Positions 41,115-50,256 of a DNA stretch of 61,027 nt are shown piece after piece. The stretch lies in contig NZ_JAPSLK010000048.1 in assembly GCF_031180885.1 (NCBI RefSeq), positions 1 through 61,027 of the forward strand. Reading direction: 5' to 3'. The position numbers and the translations under genes were made by a program. The notes below the pieces were generated by a model, which saw only the letters and a program-made list of their open reading frames with translations, made no database searches and was not told the DNA's origin. Within the stretch, counting starts at the first letter, position 1; each line of letters opens with the position of its first letter. The DNA is from Saccharothrix sp. GTDB lineage: Bacteria > Actinomycetota > Actinomycetes > Mycobacteriales > Pseudonocardiaceae.

Positions 41115-42065
41115 ATGACCCAGTCAGTGCTCACCCGTCCACCACGCGCCGAAACCGTGCCCGCGCCACCGACCCCACGGCGGCGGCGCGGGCAAGGGGT
41201 GGCCTACCTGTTCCTGTCGCCGTGGATCCTCGGCGCGACGCTGCTGACCATCGGCCCGATGGTGGCCTCGCTGTACCTGTCGTTCACCGACTACGACCTG
41301 TTCAGCGCGCCCACCTGGGTCGGCTTCGACAACTACGCCACCCTGTTCACCGGGGACGAGCGGTTCTGGCACGCCGCCGGCGTCACGGCCCGGTACGTGC
41401 TGATCTCGGTGCCGCTCAAGCTCGGTGTCGCGCTGGCCGTGGCGATGCTGCTCAACCGGCCCCGCAAGGGCGTCGGGCTGTACCGGTCGGCGTTCTACGC
41501 GCCGTCGCTGCTGGGCGCGAGCGTGAGCGTCGCCCTGGTGTGGCGGGCGATGTTCTCCACCGACGGCACGGTGGACCGGGTTCTCGCCGCGGTCGGGCTG
41601 GACGTCGGCGGCTGGGTCGACCGGCCGGAACTGGCCCTGCTGACCCTGGTCGCGCTGGCGGTGTGGCAGTTCGGCGCGCCGATGGTGATCTTCCTGGCCG
41701 GGCTCAAGCAGGTGCCCCGCGAGCTGCACGAGGCGGCGGCGATCGACGGGGCGGGGCCGGTCCGGCGGTTCGCCGGCGTGACGCTGCCGCTGCTGACGCC
41801 GGTGATCCTGTTCAACCTGGTGCTGGAGACCATCCACGCGTTCCAGGCGTTCACCGGGGCGTTCGTGGTCAGCAGCGGGCGCGGCGGGCCGAGCGACTCG
41901 ACCTTGCTCTACACGCTCTACCTGTACCAGCGCGGGTTCACCGACTTCCGCATGGGCTACGCGTCGGCGATGGCGTGGGTGCTGCTGGTGGTCGTGGCGG
42001 TGCTGACGGCTTTGGTGTTCCGCAGCGCGCGGCGGTGGGTCTTCTACGCGGGGGAGGACCGATGA
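41115..42065 (+). CDS. ABC sugar transporter permease 1
   Basis: 316 aa, six membrane helices, MalF-type. A Pro/Arg-rich cytosolic start is followed by VAYLFLSPWILGATLLTIGP. The EAA loop that docks the ATPase is clear (ELHEAAAIDGAGPVRRFAGV, TLPLLTPVILFNLVL). It starts 3 bp after the binding-protein stop and overlaps the next permease by 4 bp. No ATPase gene lies in the operon, as is usual for actinomycete sugar importers served by a shared MsiK. Confidence 0.93.
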   Translation: MTQSVLTRPPRAETVPAPPTPRRRRGQGVAYLFLSPWILGATLLTIGPMVASLYLSFTDYDLFSAPTWVGFDNYATLFTGDERFWHAAGVTARYVLISVPLKLGVALAVAMLLNRPRKGVGLYRSAFYAPSLLGASVSVALVWRAMFSTDGTVDRVLAAVGLDVGGWVDRPELALLTLVALAVWQFGAPMVIFLAGLKQVPRELHEAAAIDGAGPVRRFAGVTLPLLTPVILFNLVLETIHAFQAFTGAFVVSSGRGGPSDSTLLYTLYLYQRGFTDFRMGYASAMAWVLLVVVAVLTALVFRSARRWVFYAGEDR

Positions 42066-42886
42066 GGCGCGTGGTGTGGCACGGCGGGGTCCTGGTCGTG
42101 CTGCTGGTGCTGCTGTACCCGTTGGTGTGGCTGGTGTCGACGTCGTTCAAGCCGGCGGCCGAGGTGGTCTCCACGCTGGCCCTGCTGCCGTCGAAACCCA
42201 CGGTGGGCAACTACGCCGAGGTGGTCGACGGGGTCGGCGGGTACGGCGTGCTGCACTACTTCGGCAACTCGCTGCTCATCGCGGTCGGCGCGGTGGTGGG
42301 CAACGTCGTGTCGTGCTCGCTGGCCGCGTACGCGTTCGGGCGCCTGCACTTCCGGGGCCGGGGGCCGCTGTTCGGGTTCATGATGATCACGATCATGCTG
42401 CCGCACCACGTGGTGCTGATCCCGCAGTACGTGATCTTCCAGCAGCTCGGGATGGTGAACACGTTCTGGCCGTTGGTGCTGCCGAAGTTCCTGGCCACGG
42501 ACGCGTTCTTCGTGTTCCTGATGGTGCAGTTCATCCGCACGCTACCCCGCGAACTCGACGAGGCCGCGACGCTGGACGGGTGCGGCCCGGTGGGGACGTT
42601 CCGGCACGTGATCCTGCCGTTGCTGCGTCCGGCGCTGATCACCACCGCGATCTTCACGTTCATCTGGACCTGGAACGACTTCTTCAGCCAGTTGATCTAC
42701 TTGAACGACCCGGAGAAGTTCACCTTGCCGCTGGCGTTGCAGCTGTTCGTGGACCAGGCGACCGAGTCGGCGTTCGGGCCGATGTTCGCCATGTCGGTGC
42801 TCGCGCTGCTGCCGATCGGGCTGTTCTTCCTGGCGTTCCAGCGGTTCCTGGTGGACGGCGTGGCGACCTCGGGGTTGAAGGGATGA
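42062..42886 (+). CDS. ABC sugar transporter permease 2
   Basis: 274 aa MalG-type permease with six helices. EAA loop ELDEAATLDGCGPVGTFRHV, preceding ILPLLRPALITTAIFTFIWT. The ATGA overlap with permease 1 supports co-translation. The C-terminus FLVDGVATSGLKG is the standard MalG ending. Works with permease 1 and the lipoprotein as one importer. Confidence 0.93.
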   Translation: MRRVVWHGGVLVVLLVLLYPLVWLVSTSFKPAAEVVSTLALLPSKPTVGNYAEVVDGVGGYGVLHYFGNSLLIAVGAVVGNVVSCSLAAYAFGRLHFRGRGPLFGFMMITIMLPHHVVLIPQYVIFQQLGMVNTFWPLVLPKFLATDAFFVFLMVQFIRTLPRELDEAATLDGCGPVGTFRHVILPLLRPALITTAIFTFIWTWNDFFSQLIYLNDPEKFTLPLALQLFVDQATESAFGPMFAMSVLALLPIGLFFLAFQRFLVDGVATSGLKG

Positions 42887-43413
42887 CCGCGCGGACGCTG
42901 AGCCTGGCGGCCGAGGTGCTGCTGGTGGGAGTGCTGGTGTGTCTCGCCGCGCTGCCGGTGGTGACGTCGTTGGCGGCGGCGGGTGCGGGTTCCGTGCTGT
43001 TGCGGGAGCTGGTTCGGGAGGGGCGGACGCCGACGGTTCGACGGTTCCTGTCTTTGGTGGGCAAGGCTTTGCGTGATCCGGTGGCCGTGGTGGTGCCGGT
43101 GGTGGTGCTCGCGGTGGGCGTGCTGGACGTCTTGGCGGTGGTCGGTGGACTGCCCGGCGGGCGGGTGATCGGGCCGGTCATCGGGCTGGCGCTCGCCGCC
43201 GTCGTGATCGTGCTGCTGCGGGCGGCGGCGCGGTGGCGGCCCGGGGACCGGTGGGCGGCGCGGCTCGCCGAGCCCGTGCTGGACCCGGTGGGCAACCTGG
43301 CGTTGCTGGCCGCGCTCGTGGTGGCGGTGCTGGTGTGCGCGCAGGCGCCCGCGTTCGTGGTCGTGCTGCCGGGCCTGCTGGTGTTCGCGGCGGTGGCGGT
43401 GGAGGGCCGGTGA
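42883..43413 (+). CDS. YesL/DUF624-like membrane protein
   Basis: 176 aa, with four or five membrane helices (LAAEVLLVGVLVCLAALPVV, then AVVVPVVVLAVGVLDVLAVV, VIGPVIGLALAAVVIVLLRA, and LALLAALVVAVLVCAQAPAF). Position and build match the YesL-type DUF624 proteins that accompany rhamnogalacturonan and other oligosaccharide importers in Bacillus and actinomycetes. Their role is unknown; an accessory to the importer is the usual guess. It overlaps both the upstream permease (ATGA) and the downstream oxidoreductase (GTGA). Confidence 0.75.
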   Translation: MTARTLSLAAEVLLVGVLVCLAALPVVTSLAAAGAGSVLLRELVREGRTPTVRRFLSLVGKALRDPVAVVVPVVVLAVGVLDVLAVVGGLPGGRVIGPVIGLALAAVVIVLLRAAARWRPGDRWAARLAEPVLDPVGNLALLAALVVAVLVCAQAPAFVVVLPGLLVFAAVAVEGR

Positions 43414-45221
43414 GGGTCGTGCTGGCGGGCGCGTCCGGGTACGGGCGCGGGTACCTGCGGGAGTTGGCCGGGCTGGAGGCGGCGGGGCGGGTCCGGCTCG
43501 TCGGGGTGTGCGAGGTGAACCCGGTCGACGCGGAGGGGCGGGAGCTGATCGGTGACCGGCCGATTCGCAGCGATCTCGGGGACCTGGTGGACGACGCGGA
43601 CCTGGTGATCGTGTCCGTGCCGATGCACGCTCACCTCCCGATGGCGTTGCAGGCCCTGGATGCCGGCGCGTGTCTGCTCTTGGAGAAGCCGCCCACGACG
43701 ACGTTGGACGACTGGCACCGGCTGGTCGCCCACGCGCGCGGGAAGGTGTGCCAGGTCGGGTTCCAGAGCCTGGGGTCCGGGGCGGTTCGCCGGGCGGCCG
43801 AGCTGGTCCGGTCCGGGGCGCTGGGGGAGGTGCGCGGGATCGGCGTGCGCGGGACCTGGTTGCGTGACGACGCCTACTACACGCGGGCGTCCTGGGCGGG
43901 TCGGCGGACGCTCGACGGGGTCCCGGTGGTCGACGGGGCGTTGACCAACCCGTTCGCGCACGCCATCGCCACCGCGTTGGCGCTGGACGGCAGCCAGGGC
44001 GTGGACGACGTCACCGACATCGAGCTGGAACTCTTGCGGGCCAGGGAGATCGAGGCAGATGACACGTCCTGCGTGCGGCTGGTGACGGCGCGCGGCACGC
44101 CCGTGGTGGTGGCGGCGACGCTGTGCGCGGAGGAGCCGGCGGAGCCCGTGCTGGTGGTGCACGGGAGTCGGGCGCGGGCGGAGGTGCACTACACCGAGCA
44201 CCGGCTGGTGGTGGACGGGGTCGAGGAGCGGCACGGGTTCGTGACACCGCTGGAGAACCTGCTGGACCACGTGGAGCACGGGGTTCCGCTGTTCGCGCCG
44301 CTGGAGGCCAGTGGCGGGTTCACGCGCGTGCTGGAGGAGGTGCGGGTCGGCCCCGATCCGTTGCCGATCGACCCGGAGTGGTTGTGCCGCAAGGACGACG
44401 TGGTCCACGTCGTCGGGGTGGACGCGGCGGTGCGGCGGGCGGCGGAGGAACTGCGGACGTTCGCGGAGTTGGAGGTGCCCTGGTCGAGGTTGGGGCAGGT
44501 GGTGCGGCACAGCGTGGACGACGTGGAGCTGCCGTTGGTGGTTCGGCGGCCCGCGCTGCACCCCGTGCGGACCCTGGGCGGTGTGCTGGTCACGGGTGAG
44601 CACCCGGCGGACCACCCGTGGCACCGGGGGATCGGGTTGGCGTTGCCCGACGTGAACGGGGTCAACCTGTGGGGCGGGCGCAACTACGTGGCCGGCCAGG
44701 GGTATGTGCCCGGTGAGTTGGGGCTGGTCAGGGAGGTCGGGCCGGGCTCGCTGGAGTGGTGTGACGCCGGCGGCGGGGTGCTGCTGCGGGAACGGCGGTC
44801 GATCCGGGTCAAGGCGGTCGAAGGGGGCGTGGAGCTGGAGTGGTCCAGCGTGCTGACGGCCGTCGTCGATGTGGAGATCAACAGTCCGGGGAGCAAAGGG
44901 CGTGCGGGGGCGGGGTACGGGGGGTGGTTCTGGCGGCTGCCGGAGCTGGACCCGGGGCAGGTCGAGGTGTTCACCCGGTACGGCAGCGGGGAGGAAGAGG
45001 TCAACGGGACCCGGGCCGAGTGGCTGGCGGTGGTGGTCGACGGAGCCAGGCCGTGGACGGCGGTGGTGTCCGGCCCGGACGAGCCGTGGTTCGTGCGGGT
45101 GGGGCAGTACCAGGGGGTCGGGTCGGCGCTGGCCTGGGAGCGAGCCCGGGTCGTGGGCGCGGGACAGGACTTGCGGGTCGAGGTGCGGTTGGCGCTCTAC
45201 GACGGGGTTCGGGCGCCCTGA
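43410..45221 (+). CDS. Gfo/Idh/MocA oxidoreductase fused to a DUF6807 (PmoA-like) domain
   Basis: 603 aa fusion. Residues 1-310 are a Gfo/Idh/MocA dehydrogenase: Rossmann VVLAGASGYGRGYLRELAGL, the NAD-binding VPMHAHLPMALQALDAGACL, and the catalytic-lysine motif LLEKPPTTTLDDW. Residues 330-603 are the DUF6807 beta-sandwich: PVRTLGGVLVTGEHPADHPW, HRGIGLALPDVNGVNLWGGR, GWFWRLPELDPGQVEVFTRY, and DEPWFVRVGQYQGVGSALAW. Such domains are often encoded beside MocA enzymes; here they are one chain. Probably oxidises or epimerises a sugar released from pectin. GTGA overlap with the YesL-like gene. Confidence 0.87.
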   Translation: MRVVLAGASGYGRGYLRELAGLEAAGRVRLVGVCEVNPVDAEGRELIGDRPIRSDLGDLVDDADLVIVSVPMHAHLPMALQALDAGACLLLEKPPTTTLDDWHRLVAHARGKVCQVGFQSLGSGAVRRAAELVRSGALGEVRGIGVRGTWLRDDAYYTRASWAGRRTLDGVPVVDGALTNPFAHAIATALALDGSQGVDDVTDIELELLRAREIEADDTSCVRLVTARGTPVVVAATLCAEEPAEPVLVVHGSRARAEVHYTEHRLVVDGVEERHGFVTPLENLLDHVEHGVPLFAPLEASGGFTRVLEEVRVGPDPLPIDPEWLCRKDDVVHVVGVDAAVRRAAEELRTFAELEVPWSRLGQVVRHSVDDVELPLVVRRPALHPVRTLGGVLVTGEHPADHPWHRGIGLALPDVNGVNLWGGRNYVAGQGYVPGELGLVREVGPGSLEWCDAGGGVLLRERRSIRVKAVEGGVELEWSSVLTAVVDVEINSPGSKGRAGAGYGGWFWRLPELDPGQVEVFTRYGSGEEEVNGTRAEWLAVVVDGARPWTAVVSGPDEPWFVRVGQYQGVGSALAWERARVVGAGQDLRVEVRLALYDGVRAP

Positions 45222-45239
45222 GCTTTGGGGAGGTGGCGG

Positions 45240-45560
45240 GTGCGGAGGGTGTGCTTCGTGCTCCGGGTGCGGCCGGAGCGGGTCGAGGAGTACCGGGAGC
45301 GGCACCGGGAGGTGTGGCCGGAGATGCGGGAGGCGCTGCGGGAGTGCGGGTGGGGCAACTACAGCCTGTTCCTCGCCGATGACGGGCTCCTCGTCGGCTA
45401 CCTGGAGACGCCCGATTGGGCGGCGGCGGTGGCGGGGATGGCCGAGCGCGAGGTCAATGGGCGGTGGCAGGCCGTGATGGCCGAGTTCTTCACCGACCTC
45501 GACGGCCGGGCGCCGGACGAGGCGATGCGGCCGCTGGCCGAAGTCTTCCACCTCGACTGA
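45240..45560 (+). CDS. rhaM: L-rhamnose mutarotase
   Basis: 106 aa, matching RhaM/YiiL size. Family features are CFVLRVRPERVEEYRERHRE with the active His, VWPEMREALRECGWGNYSLF, LFLADDGLLVGYLETPDW and the Trp-rich VNGRWQAVMAEFF. RhaM interconverts alpha- and beta-L-rhamnose so the isomerase gets the right anomer. GGGGAGGTGG precedes the GTG at 45240. It lies between the MocA fusion and the isomerase in the operon. Confidence 0.93.
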   Translation: MRRVCFVLRVRPERVEEYRERHREVWPEMREALRECGWGNYSLFLADDGLLVGYLETPDWAAAVAGMAEREVNGRWQAVMAEFFTDLDGRAPDEAMRPLAEVFHLD

Positions 45561-45571
45561 AGGAGACCAGA

Positions 45572-46720
45572 GTGGATGTCAAGACCGCGTTGGCGGGGCA
45601 GCGGATCGAGTTGCCGTCGTGGGCGTTCGGCAACTCCGGGACCCGGTTCAAGGTGTTCGCGCAACGGGGGGTGCCGCGCACCCCGCACGAGAAGATCGCG
45701 GACGCGGCCACCGTGCACCGGTTCACCGGGGTGGCCCCGACGGTGGCGTTGCACATCCCGTGGGACCGGGTGGCCGACTACGCGGAACTGACCAAGCACG
45801 CCGCCGACCTCGGCGTCGGCATCGGCGCGATCAACGCCAACGTCTTCCAGGACGACGACTACGTGTTGGGCAGCGTGTGCGCGCCCGACCCGCGCGTGCG
45901 CCGCAAGGCCGTCGACCACCTGCTGGAGTGCGTCGACATCATGGACGCCACCGGGTCGCGCGACCTGAAGCTGTGGTTCGCCGACGGCACCAACTACCCC
46001 GGCCAGGACTCCATCCGCGAACGTCAGGACCGGCTGGCGGAGGCGTTGGCCGAGGTGTACCGGCGGCTCGGCGACCACCAGCGGATCTTGTTGGAGTACA
46101 AGCTCTTCGAGCCGGCGTTCTACACCATGGACGTGCCGGACTGGGGCACGGCGTTCGCGCACTGCCTGGAGCTGGGGCCGCGGGCGCAGGTGGTCGTGGA
46201 CACCGGGCACCACGCGCCGGGCACCAACATCGAGTTCATCGTGGCGGTGCTGCTGCGGGCGGGCCGGCTCGGCGGGTTCGACCTCAACTCGCGCTTCTAC
46301 GCCGACGACGACCTGATGGCGGGCGCGGCGGACCCGTTCCAGCTGTTCCGGATCGTGCACGAGGTCGTCTCGGCGGGCGCGTTGGCCTCGGACGTGGCGC
46401 TGATGCTCGACCAGTGCCACAACGTCGAGCCGAAGATCCCCGGCCAGATCCGGTCGGTGATGAACGTCCAGGAGGCCACCGCGAAGGCGTTGCTGGTGGA
46501 CTCGGAGGCCTTGGCCGCCGCCCAGCGGGCGGGTGACGTGTTGGGGGCGAACGCGGTGCTGATGGACGCCTACAACACCGATGTGCGGCCGTTGCTGGCC
46601 GAGGTGCGGGAGGAGATGGGGTTGCACCCCGATCCGATGCGGGCCTACGCGGCCTCGGGGTACGGCGAGCGGATCGCGGCCGAGCGGGTCGGCGGTCGGC
46701 AGGCGGGGTGGGGCGCGTGA
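45572..46720 (+). CDS. rhaI: L-rhamnose isomerase
   Basis: 382 aa TIM-barrel isomerase of the RhaI type (Pseudomonas stutzeri-like) rather than the E. coli RhaA type. Landmarks: SWAFGNSGTRFKVFAQRGVP, APTVALHIPWDRVADYAEL, DLKLWFADGTNYPGQDSIRE, LEYKLFEPAFYTMDVPDW with a metal-binding Glu, VVDTGHHAPGTNIEFIVAVL and FDLNSRFYADDDLMAGAADP with metal-binding His/Asp. Converts L-rhamnose to L-rhamnulose. AGGAGA precedes the GTG start; the stop overlaps the next gene's GTG by 4 bp. Confidence 0.94.
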   Translation: MDVKTALAGQRIELPSWAFGNSGTRFKVFAQRGVPRTPHEKIADAATVHRFTGVAPTVALHIPWDRVADYAELTKHAADLGVGIGAINANVFQDDDYVLGSVCAPDPRVRRKAVDHLLECVDIMDATGSRDLKLWFADGTNYPGQDSIRERQDRLAEALAEVYRRLGDHQRILLEYKLFEPAFYTMDVPDWGTAFAHCLELGPRAQVVVDTGHHAPGTNIEFIVAVLLRAGRLGGFDLNSRFYADDDLMAGAADPFQLFRIVHEVVSAGALASDVALMLDQCHNVEPKIPGQIRSVMNVQEATAKALLVDSEALAAAQRAGDVLGANAVLMDAYNTDVRPLLAEVREEMGLHPDPMRAYAASGYGERIAAERVGGRQAGWGA

Positions 46721-48735
46721 ACGACGTGGTCCGCGCCCTGCTGGCGCGCTCGCACTCCCACGGCGCCGATCCGTCGACCACGAACTACGCGGGCGGCAAC
46801 ACCTCGGCGAAGGGCGTCGACACCGACCCGGTGACCGGGCGGCCGGTGGAGTTGTTGTGGGTCAAGGGTTCCGGTGGCGACCTGGGGACGTTGACCGAGG
46901 ACGGGCTGGCGGTGCTGCGGCTGGACCGGCTGCGCGACCTGGTGTCGACCTACCCCGGTGTGGACCGCGAGGACGAGATGGTCGCCGCGTTCGACTTCTG
47001 CCTGCACGGCCGGGGCGGGGCGGCACCGTCCATCGACACCGCGATGCACGGCCTGGTGGACGCCCCGCACGTCGACCACCTCCACCCGGACGCCGGCATC
47101 GCATTGGCCACCGCCGCCAACGGGGAAGCGCTGACCAAGGAGGTGTTCGGCGACCGGGTGTTGTGGGTGCCGTGGCGGCGTCCCGGGTTCCAGTTGGGGC
47201 TGGACATCGCTGCGTTGGCGCGGGAGAACCCGCAGGCGATCGGTGTGGTGCTGGGTGGGCACGGCATCACGGCGTGGGGCTCTACGTCGGACGAGTGCCG
47301 TGAGCGGTCGTTGGAGATCATCCGGCGGGCCGCGGAGTTCCTGGCGGCACGGGGGCGGCCGGAGCCGTTCGGCCCGGTGGTCCACCCTCCGTTGCCGGAG
47401 GCCTTGCGCAGGGAGCGGGCGGCGGCGCTGGCACCGGTGCTGCGGGGGCTGGTGTCGACGGATCAGCCGCAGGTCGGGCACTTCAACGACAGTGAGGTGG
47501 TGCTGGACTTCGTGTCCCGGGCCGAGCATCCCCGGCTGGCCGCGTTGGGGACGTCGTGCCCGGACCACTTCCTGCGCACCAAGGTTCGGCCGATGGTGGT
47601 CGACCTGCCTCCGGACGCGCCGCTTGAGGCGGTCGTGGGCCGCTTGAGGGAGTTGCACGCGGCTTACCGGGAGGAGTACCGGGCTTACTACGAGCGGCAC
47701 ACCGTTGTCGATTCGCCGCCGATGCGCGGGGCGGACCCGGCGGTGGTGTTGGTGCCGGGGGTCGGGATGTTCAGCTATGGCAAGGACAAGCAGACCGCGC
47801 GGGTGGCGGGGGAGTTCTACGTCAACGCGATCAACGTGATGCGCGGGGCGGAGTCGGTGTCGCGGTACGCACCCATCTCGGAGGCCGAGAAGTTCCGCAT
47901 CGAGTACTGGGCGCTGGAAGAGGCCAAGCTGCGGCGGATGCCGAAGCCGGGCGCGTTGGCGACGCGGGTGGCGCTGGTGACCGGGGCCGGGTCGGGGATC
48001 GGGCGGGCGATCGCTGTGCGGTTGGCCGCCGAGGGTGCGTGTGTGGTGGTCGCGGACGTCAACGGGGAGGCGGCGGAGTCGGTCGCGGCGTCGTTGGGGC
48101 GGGACAAGGCGGCGGCGGTGGTGGTCGACGTGACCGACGAGGACGCGGTGGCGCGGGCGGTGGGGGAGGCGTGCCTGGCGTTCGGGGGTGTCGACCTGGT
48201 GGTGAACAACGCCGGTCTGTCGATCTCCAAGCCGTTGCTGGAGACGACCGCGCGTGACTGGGACCTCCAGCACGACGTGATGGCGCGGGGGTCGTTCCTG
48301 GTGGCCAAGCACGCCGCTCGCGCGATGGTGGCGCAGGGGATGGGCGGGGACATCGTGTACGTCGCATCCAAGAACTCGGTGTTCGCGGGGCCGAACAACG
48401 TGGCTTACGGGGCGGCGAAGGCTGATCAGGCGCACCAGGTGCGGTTGCTGGCGGCGGAGTTGGGTGAGCACGGGATCCGGGTCAACGGGATCAATCCGGA
48501 CGGGGTGGTGCGCGGGTCCAAGATCTTCGCGGGTGGTTGGGGCGCGCAACGGGCCGCCGTGTACGGGGTGGCTGAGGAGGACTTGGGGACGTTCTACGCG
48601 CAGCGGACCTTGTTGAAGCAGGAGGTGTTGCCGGAGCACGTGGCCGGTGCGGTGGTGGCGTTGATGTCGTTGCGGCACACCACGGGCGCGCACGTTCCGG
48701 TGGACGGGGGCGTGCCAGGGGCGTTCTTGCGCTAG
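46717..48735 (+). CDS. Bifunctional rhamnulose-1-phosphate aldolase / lactaldehyde dehydrogenase (SDR)
   Basis: 672 aa fusion. Residues 1-400 are a class II aldolase: STTNYAGGNTSAKG, the zinc histidines in VDHLHPDAGIALATA, and VVLGGHGITAWGS. Residues 415-672 are a short-chain dehydrogenase: RVALVTGAGSGIGRAIAVRL, VVNNAGLSISKPLLETTARD, and the catalytic pair NVAYGAAKADQAHQVRLLAA. The architecture is the known RhaD-E type: it cleaves L-rhamnulose-1-P to DHAP and L-lactaldehyde, then oxidises the aldehyde. Overlaps the isomerase stop by GTGA. It ends tail to tail with rhaB, their stop codons sharing bases. Confidence 0.94.
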   Translation: MNDVVRALLARSHSHGADPSTTNYAGGNTSAKGVDTDPVTGRPVELLWVKGSGGDLGTLTEDGLAVLRLDRLRDLVSTYPGVDREDEMVAAFDFCLHGRGGAAPSIDTAMHGLVDAPHVDHLHPDAGIALATAANGEALTKEVFGDRVLWVPWRRPGFQLGLDIAALARENPQAIGVVLGGHGITAWGSTSDECRERSLEIIRRAAEFLAARGRPEPFGPVVHPPLPEALRRERAAALAPVLRGLVSTDQPQVGHFNDSEVVLDFVSRAEHPRLAALGTSCPDHFLRTKVRPMVVDLPPDAPLEAVVGRLRELHAAYREEYRAYYERHTVVDSPPMRGADPAVVLVPGVGMFSYGKDKQTARVAGEFYVNAINVMRGAESVSRYAPISEAEKFRIEYWALEEAKLRRMPKPGALATRVALVTGAGSGIGRAIAVRLAAEGACVVVADVNGEAAESVAASLGRDKAAAVVVDVTDEDAVARAVGEACLAFGGVDLVVNNAGLSISKPLLETTARDWDLQHDVMARGSFLVAKHAARAMVAQGMGGDIVYVASKNSVFAGPNNVAYGAAKADQAHQVRLLAAELGEHGIRVNGINPDGVVRGSKIFAGGWGAQRAAVYGVAEEDLGTFYAQRTLLKQEVLPEHVAGAVVALMSLRHTTGAHVPVDGGVPGAFLR

Positions 48736-50123
48736 GAGGGTTCGTAGCGGTGGAGGGGTTGGGTGGCTCGGAGGAGCGCGCGCAGGTCGGCGAGGTCGCC
48801 TTCGATCGCGCCGATCGCGCGTGCCTGCACGAGGACGTTGCCCAGGGCTGCCGCCTCGACCGGGCCGGCCACGACCGGGAGGCCGCACACGTCGGCGGTG
48901 AGCTGGCACAGCAACGCGTTGCGCGCGCCGCCGCCGACCAGGTGGATGGTGGTGATTTCCTTGCCGGACAGGCGTTGCGCGTCGTGGAGGGCGTCGCGGT
49001 AGGCCAGTGCGAGGCTGTCCAGGACGCACCTGGTCACCTGGGCCGGGGTCGTGGGGACGCGCGTGCCCCGGCGGCGGCACTGCTCGGCGATGCGGTCGGG
49101 CATCGGGCCGCGGCGGCCGTCGTCGGGGGCCAGGAGTTCCGGGGCGTCCGGGTCGATGACCGAGGCGAACGGGGGTTGTTTCTCCGCTTCGGCCAGGAGG
49201 TCGGGCAGGGACGCGCCGCGCCACGCGCGCATGGACTCCTGCAACAGCCACAGGCCCATCACGTTGCGCAGGTAGCGGACCTTGCCGTCCACCCCGCCCT
49301 CGTTGGTGAACCCGGCCTCCCGGCTGCCTTCGGTGAGGACGGGTGCCGGTAGTTCCACGCCCACCAGGGACCAGGTGCCGCAGGAGATGTAGCCGAAGTT
49401 CTCGTCTGCCGCGGGCACACCGACGACGGCGGAGGCGGTGTCGTGCGAGCCCACGGCGGTGACCTGGACGGCGTTGAGGCCGGTTTCGGCTTGGACGGAA
49501 GGGAGGAGGGTGCCCCGGGGATCGCCCGGCTCGCACAGGGGTGGGAACAGGGTCGGGTCGATGTTCACAGCGGTCATGAGGTCGGTTGCCCAGTGGCCGG
49601 TGACGTGGAGGAGTTGGGTGGTGGTGGCGTTGGTGCGTTCGGCGGCGACGTGGCCGGTGAGCCACGCGGTGAGGAGGTCGGGGATGAGCAGGAGGCGGTG
49701 GGCGGCGGCCAGTTGCGGGGTGTCGCGGGCGGCGACGAGTTGGAAGAGGGTGTTGAACGGGAGCGGCTGGATGCCGGTGGCGGCGTAGAGGTCGGCGTGG
49801 TCGAACCGGTCGGAGATGCCGTTGGTGCGGGCGTCGCGGTAGTGGACGGGGTTGCCCAGGAGGGCGCCGGTGCGGTCGAGGAGTCCGAAGTCGACGGCCC
49901 ACGAGTCGATCCCCACGCTGCGCAACGGTTCTCCGGCCTTGGCCAAGCCGTCGAGGACGCCCCGGTGGAGCGCGAGCACGTCCCAGTGGAGGGTCGGACC
50001 GAGCCGGACCGGCGTGTTGGGGAAGCGGTGCACCTCGGTGAGGTGCAGGTGGTCGGGGTCGACGTCGCCCACGACGACTCGTCCGCTCGATGCTCCCAGG
50101 TCGACTGCGGCGATTCTGGCCAC
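48732..50123 (-). CDS. rhaB: L-rhamnulokinase
   Basis: About 463 aa FGGY-family sugar kinase: VARIAAVDLGASSGRVVVGD at the start, SVGIDSWAVDFGLLDRTGAL, YRDARTNGISDRF, FGYISCGTWSLVGVELPAPV and the ATP-site IHLVGGGARNALLCQLTADV. Phosphorylates L-rhamnulose before the aldolase step. The GTG at 50121-50123 is favoured because GGAG lies 7 nt upstream; another GTG sits at 50129 and the frame is open to 50189. Divergent from the LacI-family regulator with an operator (50141-50152) between, so it is controlled apart from the importer operon but by the same site type. Confidence 0.94.
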   Translation of the reverse strand: MARIAAVDLGASSGRVVVGDVDPDHLHLTEVHRFPNTPVRLGPTLHWDVLALHRGVLDGLAKAGEPLRSVGIDSWAVDFGLLDRTGALLGNPVHYRDARTNGISDRFDHADLYAATGIQPLPFNTLFQLVAARDTPQLAAAHRLLLIPDLLTAWLTGHVAAERTNATTTQLLHVTGHWATDLMTAVNIDPTLFPPLCEPGDPRGTLLPSVQAETGLNAVQVTAVGSHDTASAVVGVPAADENFGYISCGTWSLVGVELPAPVLTEGSREAGFTNEGGVDGKVRYLRNVMGLWLLQESMRAWRGASLPDLLAEAEKQPPFASVIDPDAPELLAPDDGRRGPMPDRIAEQCRRRGTRVPTTPAQVTRCVLDSLALAYRDALHDAQRLSGKEITTIHLVGGGARNALLCQLTADVCGLPVVAGPVEAAALGNVLVQARAIGAIEGDLADLRALLRATQPLHRYEPS

Positions 50124-50140
50124 GGGCACGCTCCGGGTCG

Positions 50141-50152
50141 TGAAACGTTTTA
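50141..50152. promoter_or_regulatory. LacI-type operator TGAAACGTTTTA between rhaB and the regulator gene
   Basis: Matches the shared pattern with one half-site mismatch. It lies 18 nt before the rhaB start and about 105 nt before the regulator's start, so it could serve both rhaB and autoregulation. Confidence 0.65.
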
Positions 50153-50256
50153 AGGCCTTCAGGGTGACAGGTGGCGCGGTGGTGGTCAATCACGCTGTGG
50201 GAGCGGTACCGGCAGGTAGAGTGGGTGGCCTTGGCACGATTCAGGTTGGAGGCGCG

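Noticed and set aside
42720..45551. 943-codon antisense frame over the permease and MocA genes
   Set aside because: His/Pro/Arg-rich composition typical of antisense GC-rich frames.
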